The notes beneath the pieces were generated by a model. The model saw nothing but the letters and a program-made list of their open reading frames with translations, was not told the origin of the DNA and did not search any database. This document shows, piece after piece, positions 34,882-46,125 of a DNA stretch of 64,000 nucleotides; the first letter of the stretch is position 1, and every line of letters begins with the position of its first letter. The DNA comes from Arthrobacter sp. M4 (lineage in GTDB: Bacteria > Actinomycetota > Actinomycetes > Actinomycetales > Micrococcaceae), in assembly GCF_020251205.1 (NCBI RefSeq), contig NZ_JAIWYX010000002.1, positions 124,001 to 188,000 on the forward strand, read 5' to 3'. The position numbers and the translations under genes were made by a program.

Positions 34882-35226
34882 TCAGTTGCCCAAGTCGCCC
34901 AGATCTCCCAAACCAGCGTCCTTCGGGAGAGCCAGTTCCTCGTTGCGCGGCAACTCCTCCACGTTCACGTCTTTGAACGTGATGACACGGACGTTCTTTA
35001 CGAACCGGGCCGAGCGGTAGACATCCCAGACCCAGGCGTCCTGCAAGGTCAGGTCAAAATAGACCTCGCCGTCGGCACTGCGTGCTTGGAGATCGACGTG
35101 GTTGGCCAGGTAAAAGCGGCGCTCGGTCTCTACGACATAGCTGAACAGGCTTACCACGTCGCGGTATTCGCGATAGAGCTGCAGTTCCATGTCAGTTTCA
35201 TAGTTCTCAAGATCCTCGGCGCTCAT
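34882..35226 (-). CDS. DUF2469 family protein
   Basis: A 114-residue protein starting MSAEDLENYETDMELQLYRE, with YVVETERRFYLANHVDLQ following. It matches DUF2469, found almost only in actinobacteria between rnhB and yraN. Function is unknown; a role in DNA metabolism has been suggested only from context. The C-terminus is acidic with a repeated GLGDLGDLG end. Spacing from rnhB is about 75 bases. Confidence 0.85.
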   Translation of the reverse strand: MSAEDLENYETDMELQLYREYRDVVSLFSYVVETERRFYLANHVDLQARSADGEVYFDLTLQDAWVWDVYRSARFVKNVRVITFKDVNVEELPRNEELALPKDAGLGDLGDLGN

Positions 35227-35302
35227 AGCTCCATCTTGCACCATCCATGACGAAGACCGCGCCTCGGACGGACGCCCCTCCCCTAGGGGGACGCCCACAG
35301 GG

Positions 35303-35995
35303 TCACAGAATGTTCCAGCTGGTCCTGTGTTGCGGCGTGGCGCCGGCTGCACGCAAGGCCTCCCGGTGGGCGGGAGTGGCGTAACCTTTGTTCTCGTTCC
35401 AGCCATAGGTGGGATATTCGGCATGCAGTTCGACCATCCGTCGGTCCCTGGCGACCTTGGCCAGTACACTCGCCGCGGCGACGCTCAGGCATGACATATC
35501 AGCCTTAATCAGGGTGTGGACGGGAGCTAGGCAGCCAGGGCCAGATGGAGCGTCGTCAAAGAGTGAAGGCTGTGCCTCCGGGGACAGCCAGTTGTGGTTT
35601 CCGTCAAGCAAAACGATGTCCGGCACCACGCCACCACTGACAATCTCGTGCCAGGCCCGGTTACCGGCAAGTCGCAGCGCCGCCATGATCCCGATCCTGT
35701 CGATCTCGCCTGCACTCGCGTGTCCTACAGCGGAGGCCACGGCCCATTCCCTGACCAGCGGCTCCAACCTTTCACGGTCATCCGGTTTGAGCAGCTTGCT
35801 GTCGCGGACGTCGGCCAACAGGCGCAGGTGGTTCAAGTCGATCACAGCGATGCCAACACTCACGGGACCCGCCAGGGCACCGCGGCCGACTTCGTCCACG
35901 CCCGCCAGAAGGGTGATTCCAGGCGTCAGGAAGCCTCGCTCGACGTCCAGGGTGGGCGCCGCAGCTTCGATCTTTGTGCGGGCGGGGGCTGCCAT
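35303..35995 (-). CDS. rnhB: Ribonuclease HII
   Basis: A 230-residue RNase HII that removes RNA from RNA-DNA hybrids and starts excision of single ribonucleotides in DNA. The motif [14 protein letters not shown] gives the first metal-binding Asp-Glu pair; DVRDSKLL and [27 protein letters not shown] carry the other conserved residues; the [11 protein letters not shown] motif lies near the end. Length is normal for the family. It follows lepB closely and precedes DUF2469 on the same strand, as in other actinobacteria. Confidence 0.95.
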   Translation of the reverse strand: MAAPARTKIEAAAPTLDVERGFLTPGITLLAGVDEVGRGALAGPVSVGIAVIDLNHLRLLADVRDSKLLKPDDRERLEPLVREWAVASAVGHASAGEIDRIGIMAALRLAGNRAWHEIVSGGVVPDIVLLDGNHNWLSPEAQPSLFDDAPSGPGCLAPVHTLIKADMSCLSVAAASVLAKVARDRRMVELHAEYPTYGWNENKGYATPAHREALRAAGATPQHRTSWNIL

Positions 35996-35998
35996 GGT

Positions 35999-37012
35999 TC
36001 ACCGTCCTGCAGAAGCAGGGGCAGGAACCCCTGCAAAGACGCCCGGGTAATTATCCAGAACATGCCAACGGTTGACCGGCCAGGCTATGACCGTTGCCTT
36101 GCCCTCGACGTCTGAAAGGTTGATGAAGCCGCCGTTCACTTCAAGGTGTTTGCGCGAGTCACTGGAATGGTTCCGGTTGTCCCCCATGACCCAGATCTTG
36201 CCCTCAGGCACAACCACATCAAAGAGCTCGGGTATCGGTTTCTCGGCCGGATTGATATAGGCCTCGTCCAGCGGCTTTCCGTTGACACTCACCCGGCCCT
36301 GAGCATCACAGCAAACAACGTGGTCACCGGGCAGTCCAATGACACGCTTGACGACGTGCTGCTCTGTCCCATCGGGAAGCAGTCCCACAAAGATGAGGCT
36401 GTCTTGGAACCATTTGAACGGGCCCGGCTGCTCCTTCTCAGTGGCGGGCAACCATCCCTGCATGTCCTTGAACACCACAACGTCGCCGCGCTGAAGTTCA
36501 AAAGGCCTCGGAACCAGCAAATTGATGAAGATGCGGTCGTTCACATCAAGGGTGCCCACCATGGACTCCGACGGAATAAAGAAAGCCCGGAAAAGAAACG
36601 TCTTGATCAGGAAGGAAAGCACAATCGCGATTCCGACCACCGTACCGATTTCCTTGAGCCAAAGGAGCACAGGGTTGCCGGCTTTGCGCTTCTTGCGGCG
36701 TCCGCCCACTTCGTCGTGGTCTTCGGCTTCCTGGGATCCATCGGGCCCCTTATCTTCGCCGTGCTCCACAGCGCCGATGACCGGATCCTGTGTGTCGCCG
36801 CGGGATGTATTAGGGACATCGCCGGAAGTGGCGCGCAGCCGTCGTCGGGACATCACGCCGTCGCCCGCTGACGGTGTGGCGGCTCCCACCGGACCTGCCG
36901 ATGGAATTCCGGAATCCTGCGGGGTCATGGACCGGGGCTCGGCGACGGTGTCCGGCGCCATCGGGACGGCCTCGTTCCGCCTCTCGGCTCCCCCGGGTGT
37001 GTTGTCCGGCAT
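35999..37012 (-). CDS. lepB: Signal peptidase I
   Basis: A 337-residue type I signal peptidase. The first 120 residues are a polar, acidic, disordered cytoplasmic extension that is longer than in most members, followed by one membrane segment (GTVVGIAIVLSFLIKTFLF). The catalytic Ser is in IPSESMVGTL and the general-base Lys region is VVKRVIGLPGDHVVC; the GDNRNHSSDSR box follows. It cleaves signal peptides at the outer membrane face. It is the second of two adjacent lepB genes; the first ends two bases before its start, so they are co-transcribed. Confidence 0.93.
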   Translation of the reverse strand: MPDNTPGGAERRNEAVPMAPDTVAEPRSMTPQDSGIPSAGPVGAATPSAGDGVMSRRRLRATSGDVPNTSRGDTQDPVIGAVEHGEDKGPDGSQEAEDHDEVGGRRKKRKAGNPVLLWLKEIGTVVGIAIVLSFLIKTFLFRAFFIPSESMVGTLDVNDRIFINLLVPRPFELQRGDVVVFKDMQGWLPATEKEQPGPFKWFQDSLIFVGLLPDGTEQHVVKRVIGLPGDHVVCCDAQGRVSVNGKPLDEAYINPAEKPIPELFDVVVPEGKIWVMGDNRNHSSDSRKHLEVNGGFINLSDVEGKATVIAWPVNRWHVLDNYPGVFAGVPAPASAGR

Positions 37013-37690
37013 CTACTGTCCGTTCGTCGTCGTTGTTCCGGCCGGGGCCGGGCGCGGAACTTCCGCAAATCTATCAAGCGGCCATACGATCTGTATCGGC
37101 CTGCCGATAACACGCTCTATGGGGACCATACCCCCACCGGGCGCGCCCAGCAGGCCTCGTGAGTCTGCCGATCGCGAGCGATGGTCTCCCATGAGCCAGA
37201 GCCTGCCTTGCGGAACCACAACGTTGAAGTTCTGGTCACTGGGCCGGTCTCCCGGATATAGATAGGGTTCCTCAAGCCCCTGACCGTTTACTGTGAGTTT
37301 GCCGTCCGCACCGCAGCACTCCACGTGGTCCCCGGGAATGCCAATTACCCGCTTAACGTACGTCGTATCACTGCCTGTGATTCCTAGCCAGTGCCCCACA
37401 GCTTGCGCGGTATCGGCCAGCGGTCCCTTGCCACTGTTGAGCGGTGCAAATGTACCCCGACCGTCGAAAACCACCACATCACCGCGATGGACCGGGTTGA
37501 CGGAGAAGTCCGTACGCGAAACCAGGATCCTGTCTCCGGGACCCAGCAGCGGTTCCATGGATTCGGAGGGGATGAAGTACACGTCAATCCATAAAGACCT
37601 GACAAGACCGCTGATAGCCACCGCAAGGGCAACTGCCAGCAACACAAAACGCCAGCCCTGTTTCCGGGGCTGGCGTTTTGTGTTGTCCAT
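37013..37690 (-). CDS. lepB: Second signal peptidase I
   Basis: A 225-residue type I signal peptidase with a short cytoplasmic tail, a membrane segment (WRFVLLAVALAVAISGLV), catalytic Ser in IPSESMEPLL, Lys in YVKRVIGIPGDHVECC, and the GDHRSRSADSR box. I chose the ATG at 37690; an upstream frame to 37750 is unlike the family. Codons 3-17 contain a perfect 18-bp inverted repeat that would fold the mRNA immediately after the start codon. It lies between rplS and the larger lepB gene on the same strand. The two paralogues may differ in substrate preference. Confidence 0.92.
   Translation of the reverse strand: MDNTKRQPRKQGWRFVLLAVALAVAISGLVRSLWIDVYFIPSESMEPLLGPGDRILVSRTDFSVNPVHRGDVVVFDGRGTFAPLNSGKGPLADTAQAVGHWLGITGSDTTYVKRVIGIPGDHVECCGADGKLTVNGQGLEEPYLYPGDRPSDQNFNVVVPQGRLWLMGDHRSRSADSRGLLGAPGGGMVPIERVIGRPIQIVWPLDRFAEVPRPAPAGTTTTNGQ
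37641..37684 (-). repeat. Perfect 18-bp inverted repeat inside the start of lepB
   Basis: AACACAAAACGCCAGCCC at 37641-37658 is exactly complementary to 37667-37684, with an 8-base loop. Both arms are coding sequence for lepB. On the minus strand the second arm ends in TTTTGTGTT, so it resembles an intrinsic terminator for rplS placed inside the next gene. It may attenuate lepB expression. Confidence 0.8.
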
Positions 37691-37764
37691 GGTTTGAATC
37701 CCAGGCGGGTACGGCTGCACCGGCGGAAGCCGGAACAGCAGCGGACCCAAGTATTGGCCGGTGC

Positions 37765-38133
37765 CTACTTGGCAGCCGAAGCCGTGTAGTCGCGCTTTTC
37801 CTTGATCTTCGCAGCCTTGCCGCGGAGGTTACGCATGTAGTAAAGCTTGGCGCGGCGGACGTCACCCTTGGTTACAACCTCGATCTTTTCAATGATCGGG
37901 GAGTGCACGGGGAAGGTACGCTCCACACCAACGCCGAAGGAAACCTTGCGGACTGTGAAGGTCTCGCGGACGCCGGAACCCTGGCGGCCTACGACGAAGC
38001 CCTGGAAGACCTGAACACGGGTGTTCTTGCCTTCAACGATGTTCACGTGCACCTTGATGGTGTCACCCGGGCGGAACTCGGGAACATCGTTGCGCAGCGA
38101 AGCTGCATCTACGCTATCGAGGATATGCATTGA
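37765..38133 (-). CDS. rplS: 50S ribosomal protein L19
   Basis: About 122 residues with the L19 signature: [53 protein letters not shown] and [17 protein letters not shown]. It sits at the 30S-50S interface. The ATG at about 38130 follows a GGAG sequence. It is upstream of the two lepB genes and downstream of trmD, the conserved rpsP-rimM-trmD-rplS order in reverse. A gap of about 220 bases to trmD suggests its own promoter or leader; autoregulatory leaders are known for L19 in some bacteria, but none was identified here. Confidence 0.95.
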   Translation of the reverse strand, partial: SMHILDSVDAASLRNDVPEFRPGDTIKVHVNIVEGKNTRVQVFQGFVVGRQGSGVRETFTVRKVSFGVGVERTFPVHSPIIEKIEVVTKGDVRRAKLYYMRNLRGKAAKIKEKRDYTASAAK

Positions 38134-38355
38134 TCCACTCCTGATGGACGCCACAGGTCATCCACTTTGGGTCACGGCGACCAAGCCCGCGGCTTCAAAG
38201 CCGGGTCGGGGAATTGCCGCCGAAAATGAAGTAGCCGGCCCTCGCCGCCTGTCGGCGGAACCGGTGGTCACACTGTTGGCCTCGCTCCCCCTGTGGCAGG
38301 GCGGACCCAGTTGACACAAGGACTAATTTTGCCACAACCGCGCAGGCTCAGCCAA

Positions 38356-39147
38356 TTAAGTGCCGCCTTCGCGCCTCATGAGGCGCCCATCAACGACGTC
38401 GTATCCCAGTTCGGCGAAAACCTCGCGGTCCGCGCGTGGGAGGTTGGAGGCATCGAAATCGGATAGGAGGTCCGGCCTCCTGTCCGCCGTCCGGCGGAAC
38501 TGTTCGTGCCGACGCCACTGCGCGATCTTGCCGTGGTTGCCGCTCAAAAGCACAGGAGGAACCTCCCGCCCCCGCCATTCAGAGGGCTTGGTATACACCG
38601 GATACTCCAGAAGGCCGTCTGAGTGCGATTCCTCCACGAGCGATTCGGGATTCCCCACGACTCCCGGGAGGAGCCTGCCTACGGCCTCAACCATTGCGAG
38701 CACCGCGACTTCTCCGCCGTTGAGGACATAATCGCCAAGGCTCATCGGCCGGACCCTGAAGTGCTCCCTCGCCCAGTCGATGACGCGCTCATCGATCCCC
38801 TCGTAGCGCCCGCAGGCAAAGACGAGTTGCTCTTCTTCGGCCAACTGGTGCGCTATGGCCTGCGTAAACCTCTCGCCGGCAGGGGACGGAACAATGAGCA
38901 CCGGCTTGGCAGCCGTGCCTTCGCCCGCAATGGATTCCAGCGCCAAGGCCCACGGCTCCGCCTTCATGACCATGCCCGCCCCGCCGCCGTACGGCGTGTC
39001 ATCGACTGTACGGTGCCTGTCGCTGGTGAAGCCGCGGAGGTCGTGGACTGCGAGGTCCAGCAGTCCGTCCTGCCGGGCCTTGCCTATAAGGGAGAGCTCC
39101 AGCGGTGCCAGGTATTCCGGAAAGATGCTGACAACGTCGATCCTCAT
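38356..39147 (-). CDS. trmD: tRNA (guanine37-N1)-methyltransferase
   Basis: A 263-residue TrmD that methylates G37 of tRNAs to prevent +1 frameshifting, using S-adenosylmethionine. Family segments visible: [13 protein letters not shown] start, [39 protein letters not shown] (the trefoil-knot SAM site), and [12 protein letters not shown]. The ATG overlaps the rimM stop by 4 bases, so the two are coupled. Length is normal. Confidence 0.95.
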   Translation of the reverse strand: MRIDVVSIFPEYLAPLELSLIGKARQDGLLDLAVHDLRGFTSDRHRTVDDTPYGGGAGMVMKAEPWALALESIAGEGTAAKPVLIVPSPAGERFTQAIAHQLAEEEQLVFACGRYEGIDERVIDWAREHFRVRPMSLGDYVLNGGEVAVLAMVEAVGRLLPGVVGNPESLVEESHSDGLLEYPVYTKPSEWRGREVPPVLLSGNHGKIAQWRRHEQFRRTADRRPDLLSDFDASNLPRADREVFAELGYDVVDGRLMRREGGT

Positions 39148-39752
39148 CGACCGGACTCCCCTGGGTCTGCGCCCGCGCCCTCTTCGGATGCCGGCGCACC
39201 CTCTTCGGATACCGGCGCGCCCTCATCGGAACCCGCTTCTTCCGTGTTCAGTTCGAAGAGACCTGCCGGAGGCTCCAGCAGGACGTAGCCTTTTTCAGTG
39301 TTGACCTCGGGGACGATCGCTTCCACGAAGGGCACCAGGATTTCCCGTCCATCGGCACTCTCTACAATGAGCAAATCCTGCGCCGGCATTGTGTTCAGCG
39401 CGACGACCTTGCCTACGATTTTTCCGCCGACGCGGACCTCAAGGCCCACGAGCTCATGCTCGTACCAGCCCTCATCGTCATCATCTTCCTCAAAGTCCCC
39501 GGTTTCGACCATCAGTTTGACGCCGCGGAGACGCTCGGCATGATTGCGATCGGCCACTTCCTCGAATCCCAGCAGGAGGATGCCTTTGTTCCATCGCGCC
39601 GTCCGAAGAGTCAGTGGACCTGCGGAAGCCGGGTCCACTACGTATTCCGTGCCGGCCACGAAACGTTCCTCCGGAGCGTCAGTGAGCACCTCAACTGTGA
39701 CTTCTCCGCGAATACCGTGGGGCTTGCCGATTCGTGCCACCTGGAGCTTCAT
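39144..39752 (-). CDS. rimM: Ribosome maturation factor RimM
   Basis: A 202-residue 16S rRNA processing factor that binds S19 and assists assembly of the 30S head. The N-terminal RimM domain has [17 protein letters not shown], and the PRC-like C-terminal domain has HELVGLEVR then [20 protein letters not shown] and [12 protein letters not shown]. The last 40 residues are an acidic tail with repeats of a [15 protein letters not shown] type. ATG at 39752. The stop overlaps the trmD start. It follows the KH-domain gene in the usual order. Confidence 0.93.
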   Translation of the reverse strand: MKLQVARIGKPHGIRGEVTVEVLTDAPEERFVAGTEYVVDPASAGPLTLRTARWNKGILLLGFEEVADRNHAERLRGVKLMVETGDFEEDDDDEGWYEHELVGLEVRVGGKIVGKVVALNTMPAQDLLIVESADGREILVPFVEAIVPEVNTEKGYVLLEPPAGLFELNTEEAGSDEGAPVSEEGAPASEEGAGADPGESGR

Positions 39753-39895
39753 GGTTCCTCTGTTCTGGATCCTGTTTCCGGCGGGTGCGCCGGCTGTGTC
39801 GGACGGTTGTGCTGGTCAAAGCAGTCCGGCCCCTCCACCGCTAGGTGGAGGGGCCGGGAGAGCCGGTAATTTCTGGGCGGGACCAGCTGGGCGCG

Positions 39896-40138
39896 CTACC
39901 GGCGGCGGTCGGTGTCGACGACGTCGACCCTTACCTGATCGCCACCGGCCAAGGCGGCAACCACGGTGCGAAGCGCACGCGCCGTGCGTCCCTGGCGTCC
40001 GATCACCCGTCCAAGATCGTCCTGGTGGACGCGTACCTCGAGGGTTTCCCCCCGACGGCCGTTCTTGGCACTGACCTTGACTTCCTCCGGGAGGTCAACA
40101 ATGCCGCGGACCAGGTGTTCGAGCGCTTCTGCCAGCAA
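39896..40138 (-). CDS. KH-domain RNA-binding protein (KhpA-like)
   Basis: An 80-residue protein. The TTG start at 40138 follows the rpsP stop by one base, so it is coupled to rpsP. The KH fold is visible as LAEALEHLVRGIVDLPEEVK, then LEVRVHQDDLGRVIGRQGRT with the conserved G-x-x-G loop (GRQG). Such proteins bind RNA in the rpsP-rimM cluster of most Gram-positives and are linked to ribosome assembly and cell division. The longer frame upstream is a shadow of rpsP. Confidence 0.85.
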   Translation of the reverse strand: MLAEALEHLVRGIVDLPEEVKVSAKNGRRGETLEVRVHQDDLGRVIGRQGRTARALRTVVAALAGGDQVRVDVVDTDRRR

Positions 40139-40139
40139 T

Positions 40140-40556
40140 TTACTCAGCCTCGGTGGTCTCTGCTTCTGCAGCTTCCTCAGAAGCCTCAGCCGGCTTGGCC
40201 TTCTTGGTGATGGCCTCCGGGATGATAACCGTGGCCTTCTCCGGAGCCACGAAGGCTTCCTTGGCAACCTTGGTCTTCAGGGTGCCTTCCTGACCCGGCA
40301 GGCCCTTGAACTTCTGCCAGTCACCGGTGATCTTGAGGATCGCGGCAACCTGCTCCGACGGCTGCGCGCCGACGGACAGCCAGTACTGTGCACGCTCGGA
40401 GTTGACCTCGATGTATGAGGGCTCCTCGGTGGGGTGGTACTTACCGATCTCCTCGATAGCCCGGCCATCGCGCTTGGTGCGAGCGTCGGCAACGACGATA
40501 CGGTAGTACGGTGCGCGCATCTTACCGAAGCGCTTGAGGCGAATCTTAACGGCCAC
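40140..40556 (-). CDS. rpsP: 30S ribosomal protein S16
   Basis: A 138-residue S16 protein. [40 protein letters not shown] and [17 protein letters not shown] are the conserved parts; the C-terminal 40 residues are an Ala/Glu/Lys tail common in actinobacteria. GTG at 40556 with AGGAGTG upstream. First gene of the rpsP-KH-rimM-trmD run. Confidence 0.95.
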   Translation of the reverse strand: MAVKIRLKRFGKMRAPYYRIVVADARTKRDGRAIEEIGKYHPTEEPSYIEVNSERAQYWLSVGAQPSEQVAAILKITGDWQKFKGLPGQEGTLKTKVAKEAFVAPEKATVIIPEAITKKAKPAEASEEAAEAETTEAE

Positions 40557-40739
40557 TTTTGTGGTCACTCCTGTTTCTGAAACGGGGTGAACCCGTCGTT
40601 CTGCTCCCGTGGGGCGGGCCATACTTGGGGGTTCTAAGGACAAGATGCGCGCGTAGAGAGAGGGGCTACGCGGATCAAGTACCCGTCCATTGTGCCAGAA
40701 GCAACCAAAGATTTCGAACTGGCACGCCCGTGCGAGCCC

Positions 40740-41180
40740 TTAGGTAATCGACCACACATAGAGGCCGGAGCGATCGGCATTCTCCACTTCACGGGCCAAC
40801 TCGGCAACGCGCGCAACGTAGGCCTTGGCATCCTTGGCGCCAAAAGGCATGTCGTCCTGGGCAGCCCACTTCTCGGCGACGCTCCCCAGCACGTCCTCTT
40901 CGCCTTCACTTTCGTAACTGAGCAGTTCAGCCAAGGCCCTCACCATGGCCGGCGGAACGCCGAGAAGCGCGTCGCTTGCAACATCCACCATGGCCAGTTC
41001 GTAGTCGGCGCCAGAGGCGTGTACTGCGGTTCCCGCGAGGTCCCCCAGTTGTTCCACCTCAAAATCACTGATCCCGTCGATTCGAACGGATGCGGTCGAA
41101 GGGGCTGAACCCCGCTCCAATTCCGCTGCCCGCTTGAGTGCCTCGTCGTGGGTGGCTACGAAAATTTCTGCAAAGCCCAT
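40740..41180 (-). CDS. Hypothetical protein, 146 residues
   Basis: A soluble acidic protein starting MGFAEIFVATHDEALKRA. ATG at 41180 (the extension to 41219 lacks natural composition). It has a helix-rich layout with a PFGAKDAKAYVARVAEL segment. I recognise it as a type often found near rpsP in Arthrobacter-like genomes but cannot name a function. It runs in the same direction as rpsP with a 180-base gap, so it is probably separate. Confidence 0.65.
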   Translation of the reverse strand: MGFAEIFVATHDEALKRAAELERGSAPSTASVRIDGISDFEVEQLGDLAGTAVHASGADYELAMVDVASDALLGVPPAMVRALAELLSYESEGEEDVLGSVAEKWAAQDDMPFGAKDAKAYVARVAELAREVENADRSGLYVWSIT

Positions 41181-41300
41181 GGAACCACTCCGTTCAGTCG
41201 GTACGCTGCACCACGACATCGCGTGCAGGGCGGCCGCTCCCGTCCCCGTGGATCAGACGCCGGGCCGCCATTGCCAGCCTAGTCGAGCATGCGGGCCCCG

Positions 41301-42176
41301 TCAGCGGACCGCCACACGGATGCGATTCCGCCATGGGTCCTCAAAGCGAAGTTCCAATCCCGTGTGGTGCGAGGAAACACCGGCGGTCTTCAGGCGGTCC
41401 GCAAGCGCGCCGACGTCGACACCGCCGGGCACCTCGATGAGCACCTCACCCAATCCGAGCGTGTCTTTCCGGGGTCCCGCCCCGCGGCTGTTCCAAACGT
41501 TCATTGCCATGTGGTGGTGGTAGCCACCGGCAGAGACGAACAAAGCCTGCCCGTGCCACCCGGCAGTTTTCTCGAAGCCAAGGGTGGTGACGTAGAAATC
41601 GTGGGCGGTCTGAACGTCGCCAACCTGGAGGTGGACATGCCCGACGCCGGCAGCTGCCTCGTGCTGCCCCTCCAGGGCCGCTTCGCTCAGGTGGGTTTGG
41701 AGGTACCGCTGGGGAGGAAGCGCGACGTTGTCCATAACAACGTTCTTCCCCTCCCATTGCCAGACGTCCCGCGGCTTGTCGTAGTACAGCTCGATGCCAT
41801 TGCCTTCAGGGTCGGCGAAGTAGAAGGCCTCACTGACGAGGTGGTCCGCGCTGCCAACGAAAGACATCGGTTCATACTGGGCGGCCGTAGCAATAGTTGC
41901 GGCAAGGGAGGCCTGGTCCTTGAACAAGACGGCTGTATGGAAGAGGCCGGCCTCGCCTCGGCCGGGAATGTGCAATCCAGGAGCCGGTGCAAGGTGCACC
42001 ACAGGCGTTCCGAGGCGACCGAGATAAAGACCCCCGTCCTGCTCGGCGACGGGCTCCAGGCCGAGTGCCCGCTGATAGTAGTCGCTCATCTTTGCCATAT
42101 CGCCGACCCTGAGCATCACCGTACCCATCGCGAGATCGGCGGGCAGTAGGTCCTGGCTGGCAGTTTCGGTGGTCAT
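41301..42176 (-). CDS. Two-domain VOC family (glyoxalase/extradiol dioxygenase-like) protein
   Basis: A 291-residue protein with two vicinal-oxygen-chelate domains. The first holds MLRVGDMAKMSDYYQRALG and HTAVLFKDQ; the second holds GVGHVHLQVGDVQTAHDFYV and GGYHHHMAMNVWNS. His and Glu ligands (GNGIELYYD) for a divalent metal are present. CatE-like catechol dioxygenases and glyoxalase-like enzymes share this layout; the substrate cannot be decided. It is followed by the amidohydrolase gene on the same strand. Confidence 0.8.
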   Translation of the reverse strand: MTTETASQDLLPADLAMGTVMLRVGDMAKMSDYYQRALGLEPVAEQDGGLYLGRLGTPVVHLAPAPGLHIPGRGEAGLFHTAVLFKDQASLAATIATAAQYEPMSFVGSADHLVSEAFYFADPEGNGIELYYDKPRDVWQWEGKNVVMDNVALPPQRYLQTHLSEAALEGQHEAAAGVGHVHLQVGDVQTAHDFYVTTLGFEKTAGWHGQALFVSAGGYHHHMAMNVWNSRGAGPRKDTLGLGEVLIEVPGGVDVGALADRLKTAGVSSHHTGLELRFEDPWRNRIRVAVR

Positions 42177-42247
42177 GCAAGAACTCCCGTGGTGTGCTTG
42201 GCCACCGATGCCCGGCAGCCTCTTACACTCTTAAATTACTTGAAGCT

Positions 42248-43378
42248 TCAATTTATTCCCAAAGCGTGTTCTGTGTCCCGTGCCATCAATGGGTTCTGCC
42301 CGACCACGTTTCCCCCAAGGATGACGGAGGCCAGGGATCGGATGGTTTCGGGGAAAGCCCTGGGGTCCTCGCGGCACACCAGGACATCGGCCGGCGCGCC
42401 CTCCTCGATGCCGGGGGCACCGAGCCACCGGCGGGCAGACCAGCACGCCGAGTCCAGGGCCACAGGCGCCGGCAGCCCTGCAGCGTGGAGGGACAGGACC
42501 TCATCCGCAATCCGGCCGTGCCCGATGACGGTTCCCGCATCTGTGCCGGCAAAGATTCGGACGCCGGCTTCATGGGCTTCGACCACGCGCTCATTGCGGC
42601 GCTCCCACAACTGCAGCATGTGGGCGGCATATACCGGGAATTTTTCCTTGGCGCGGGCCGCGATGTCCGGGAACCTCGCGATGTTGATGAGGGTCGGAAC
42701 AATGGGAACGTCCTGCTCGACCAGGCGGGGTATGTGCCGCGGCAGGAGCCCTGTGGCGTGCTCGATGCAGTCGATCCCTGCGTCGAGCATGTCGTCGATC
42801 GTCGCCTCAGCGAAGCAATGCGCTGTAACGCGAGCGCCCTCGTCGTGTGCTGCTGCCACGGCATCCTTGACGACGTCCAGGGGGAAAGATGGCGCCAGGT
42901 CACCGGCGCGGCGATCAATCCAGTCACCCACGAGCTTCACCCAGCCGTCGCCGTCGCGCGCCTGGACGCGAACGGCGGCAGCGAGACCATCCGGTTCCAC
43001 CTCAACCGCGAGTCCGCGCAGGTACCTCCTGCTGCGGGCAATGTGGCGCCCGGCACGGATGATCCGCGGCATGTCCGCACGACGCTGCAACCACCGCGTA
43101 TCGCTCGCCGAACCGGCATCGCGGAGCAAAAGCGTCCCTGCTCCCAGGTCTGCTGCAGCCTGGGCTTCAGCCACTTCAGGCTCGACGCTCCCGCCAGGGC
43201 CAAGTCCAACGTGGCAATGGGCGTCCACGAAGCCCGGTAGAACCCAGCCCTCAACCACATCGTCCGCTGCCTGCTCCGGGCGGCGGAATGTCAACATTCC
43301 GTCCACGGACCACAGACCATTCCGCACCTCATGGGGGCCTGTGAGGACCGGTCCGGTGAATTCAATGGTTCTTGCCAT
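42248..43378 (-). CDS. Amidohydrolase family protein
   Basis: A 376-residue metal-dependent hydrolase. LPGFVDAHCHVGLGP gives the H-x-H metal motif; VTAHCFAEATIDDMLDAGID supplies a further His; GTDAGTVIGHGRI supplies the last Asp. The layout is like imidazolonepropionase and prolidase-type amidohydrolases. ATG at 43378 (MARTIEFTG); a longer frame to 43405 is less likely. It is divergent from thiC and its riboswitch, and its start lies close to the thiC promoter. Substrate unknown. Confidence 0.8.
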   Translation of the reverse strand: MARTIEFTGPVLTGPHEVRNGLWSVDGMLTFRRPEQAADDVVEGWVLPGFVDAHCHVGLGPGGSVEPEVAEAQAAADLGAGTLLLRDAGSASDTRWLQRRADMPRIIRAGRHIARSRRYLRGLAVEVEPDGLAAAVRVQARDGDGWVKLVGDWIDRRAGDLAPSFPLDVVKDAVAAAHDEGARVTAHCFAEATIDDMLDAGIDCIEHATGLLPRHIPRLVEQDVPIVPTLINIARFPDIAARAKEKFPVYAAHMLQLWERRNERVVEAHEAGVRIFAGTDAGTVIGHGRIADEVLSLHAAGLPAPVALDSACWSARRWLGAPGIEEGAPADVLVCREDPRAFPETIRSLASVILGGNVVGQNPLMARDTEHALGIN

Positions 43379-43400
43379 GGCTTCCAGCCTAACTGCGTGA

Positions 43401-46073
<2,673 letters not shown>

Positions 46074-46125
46074 GCGACCACATTAGGCGACAGAGGCAGA
46101 ACCGGGCAGTGCCTGCCCGATGCCT

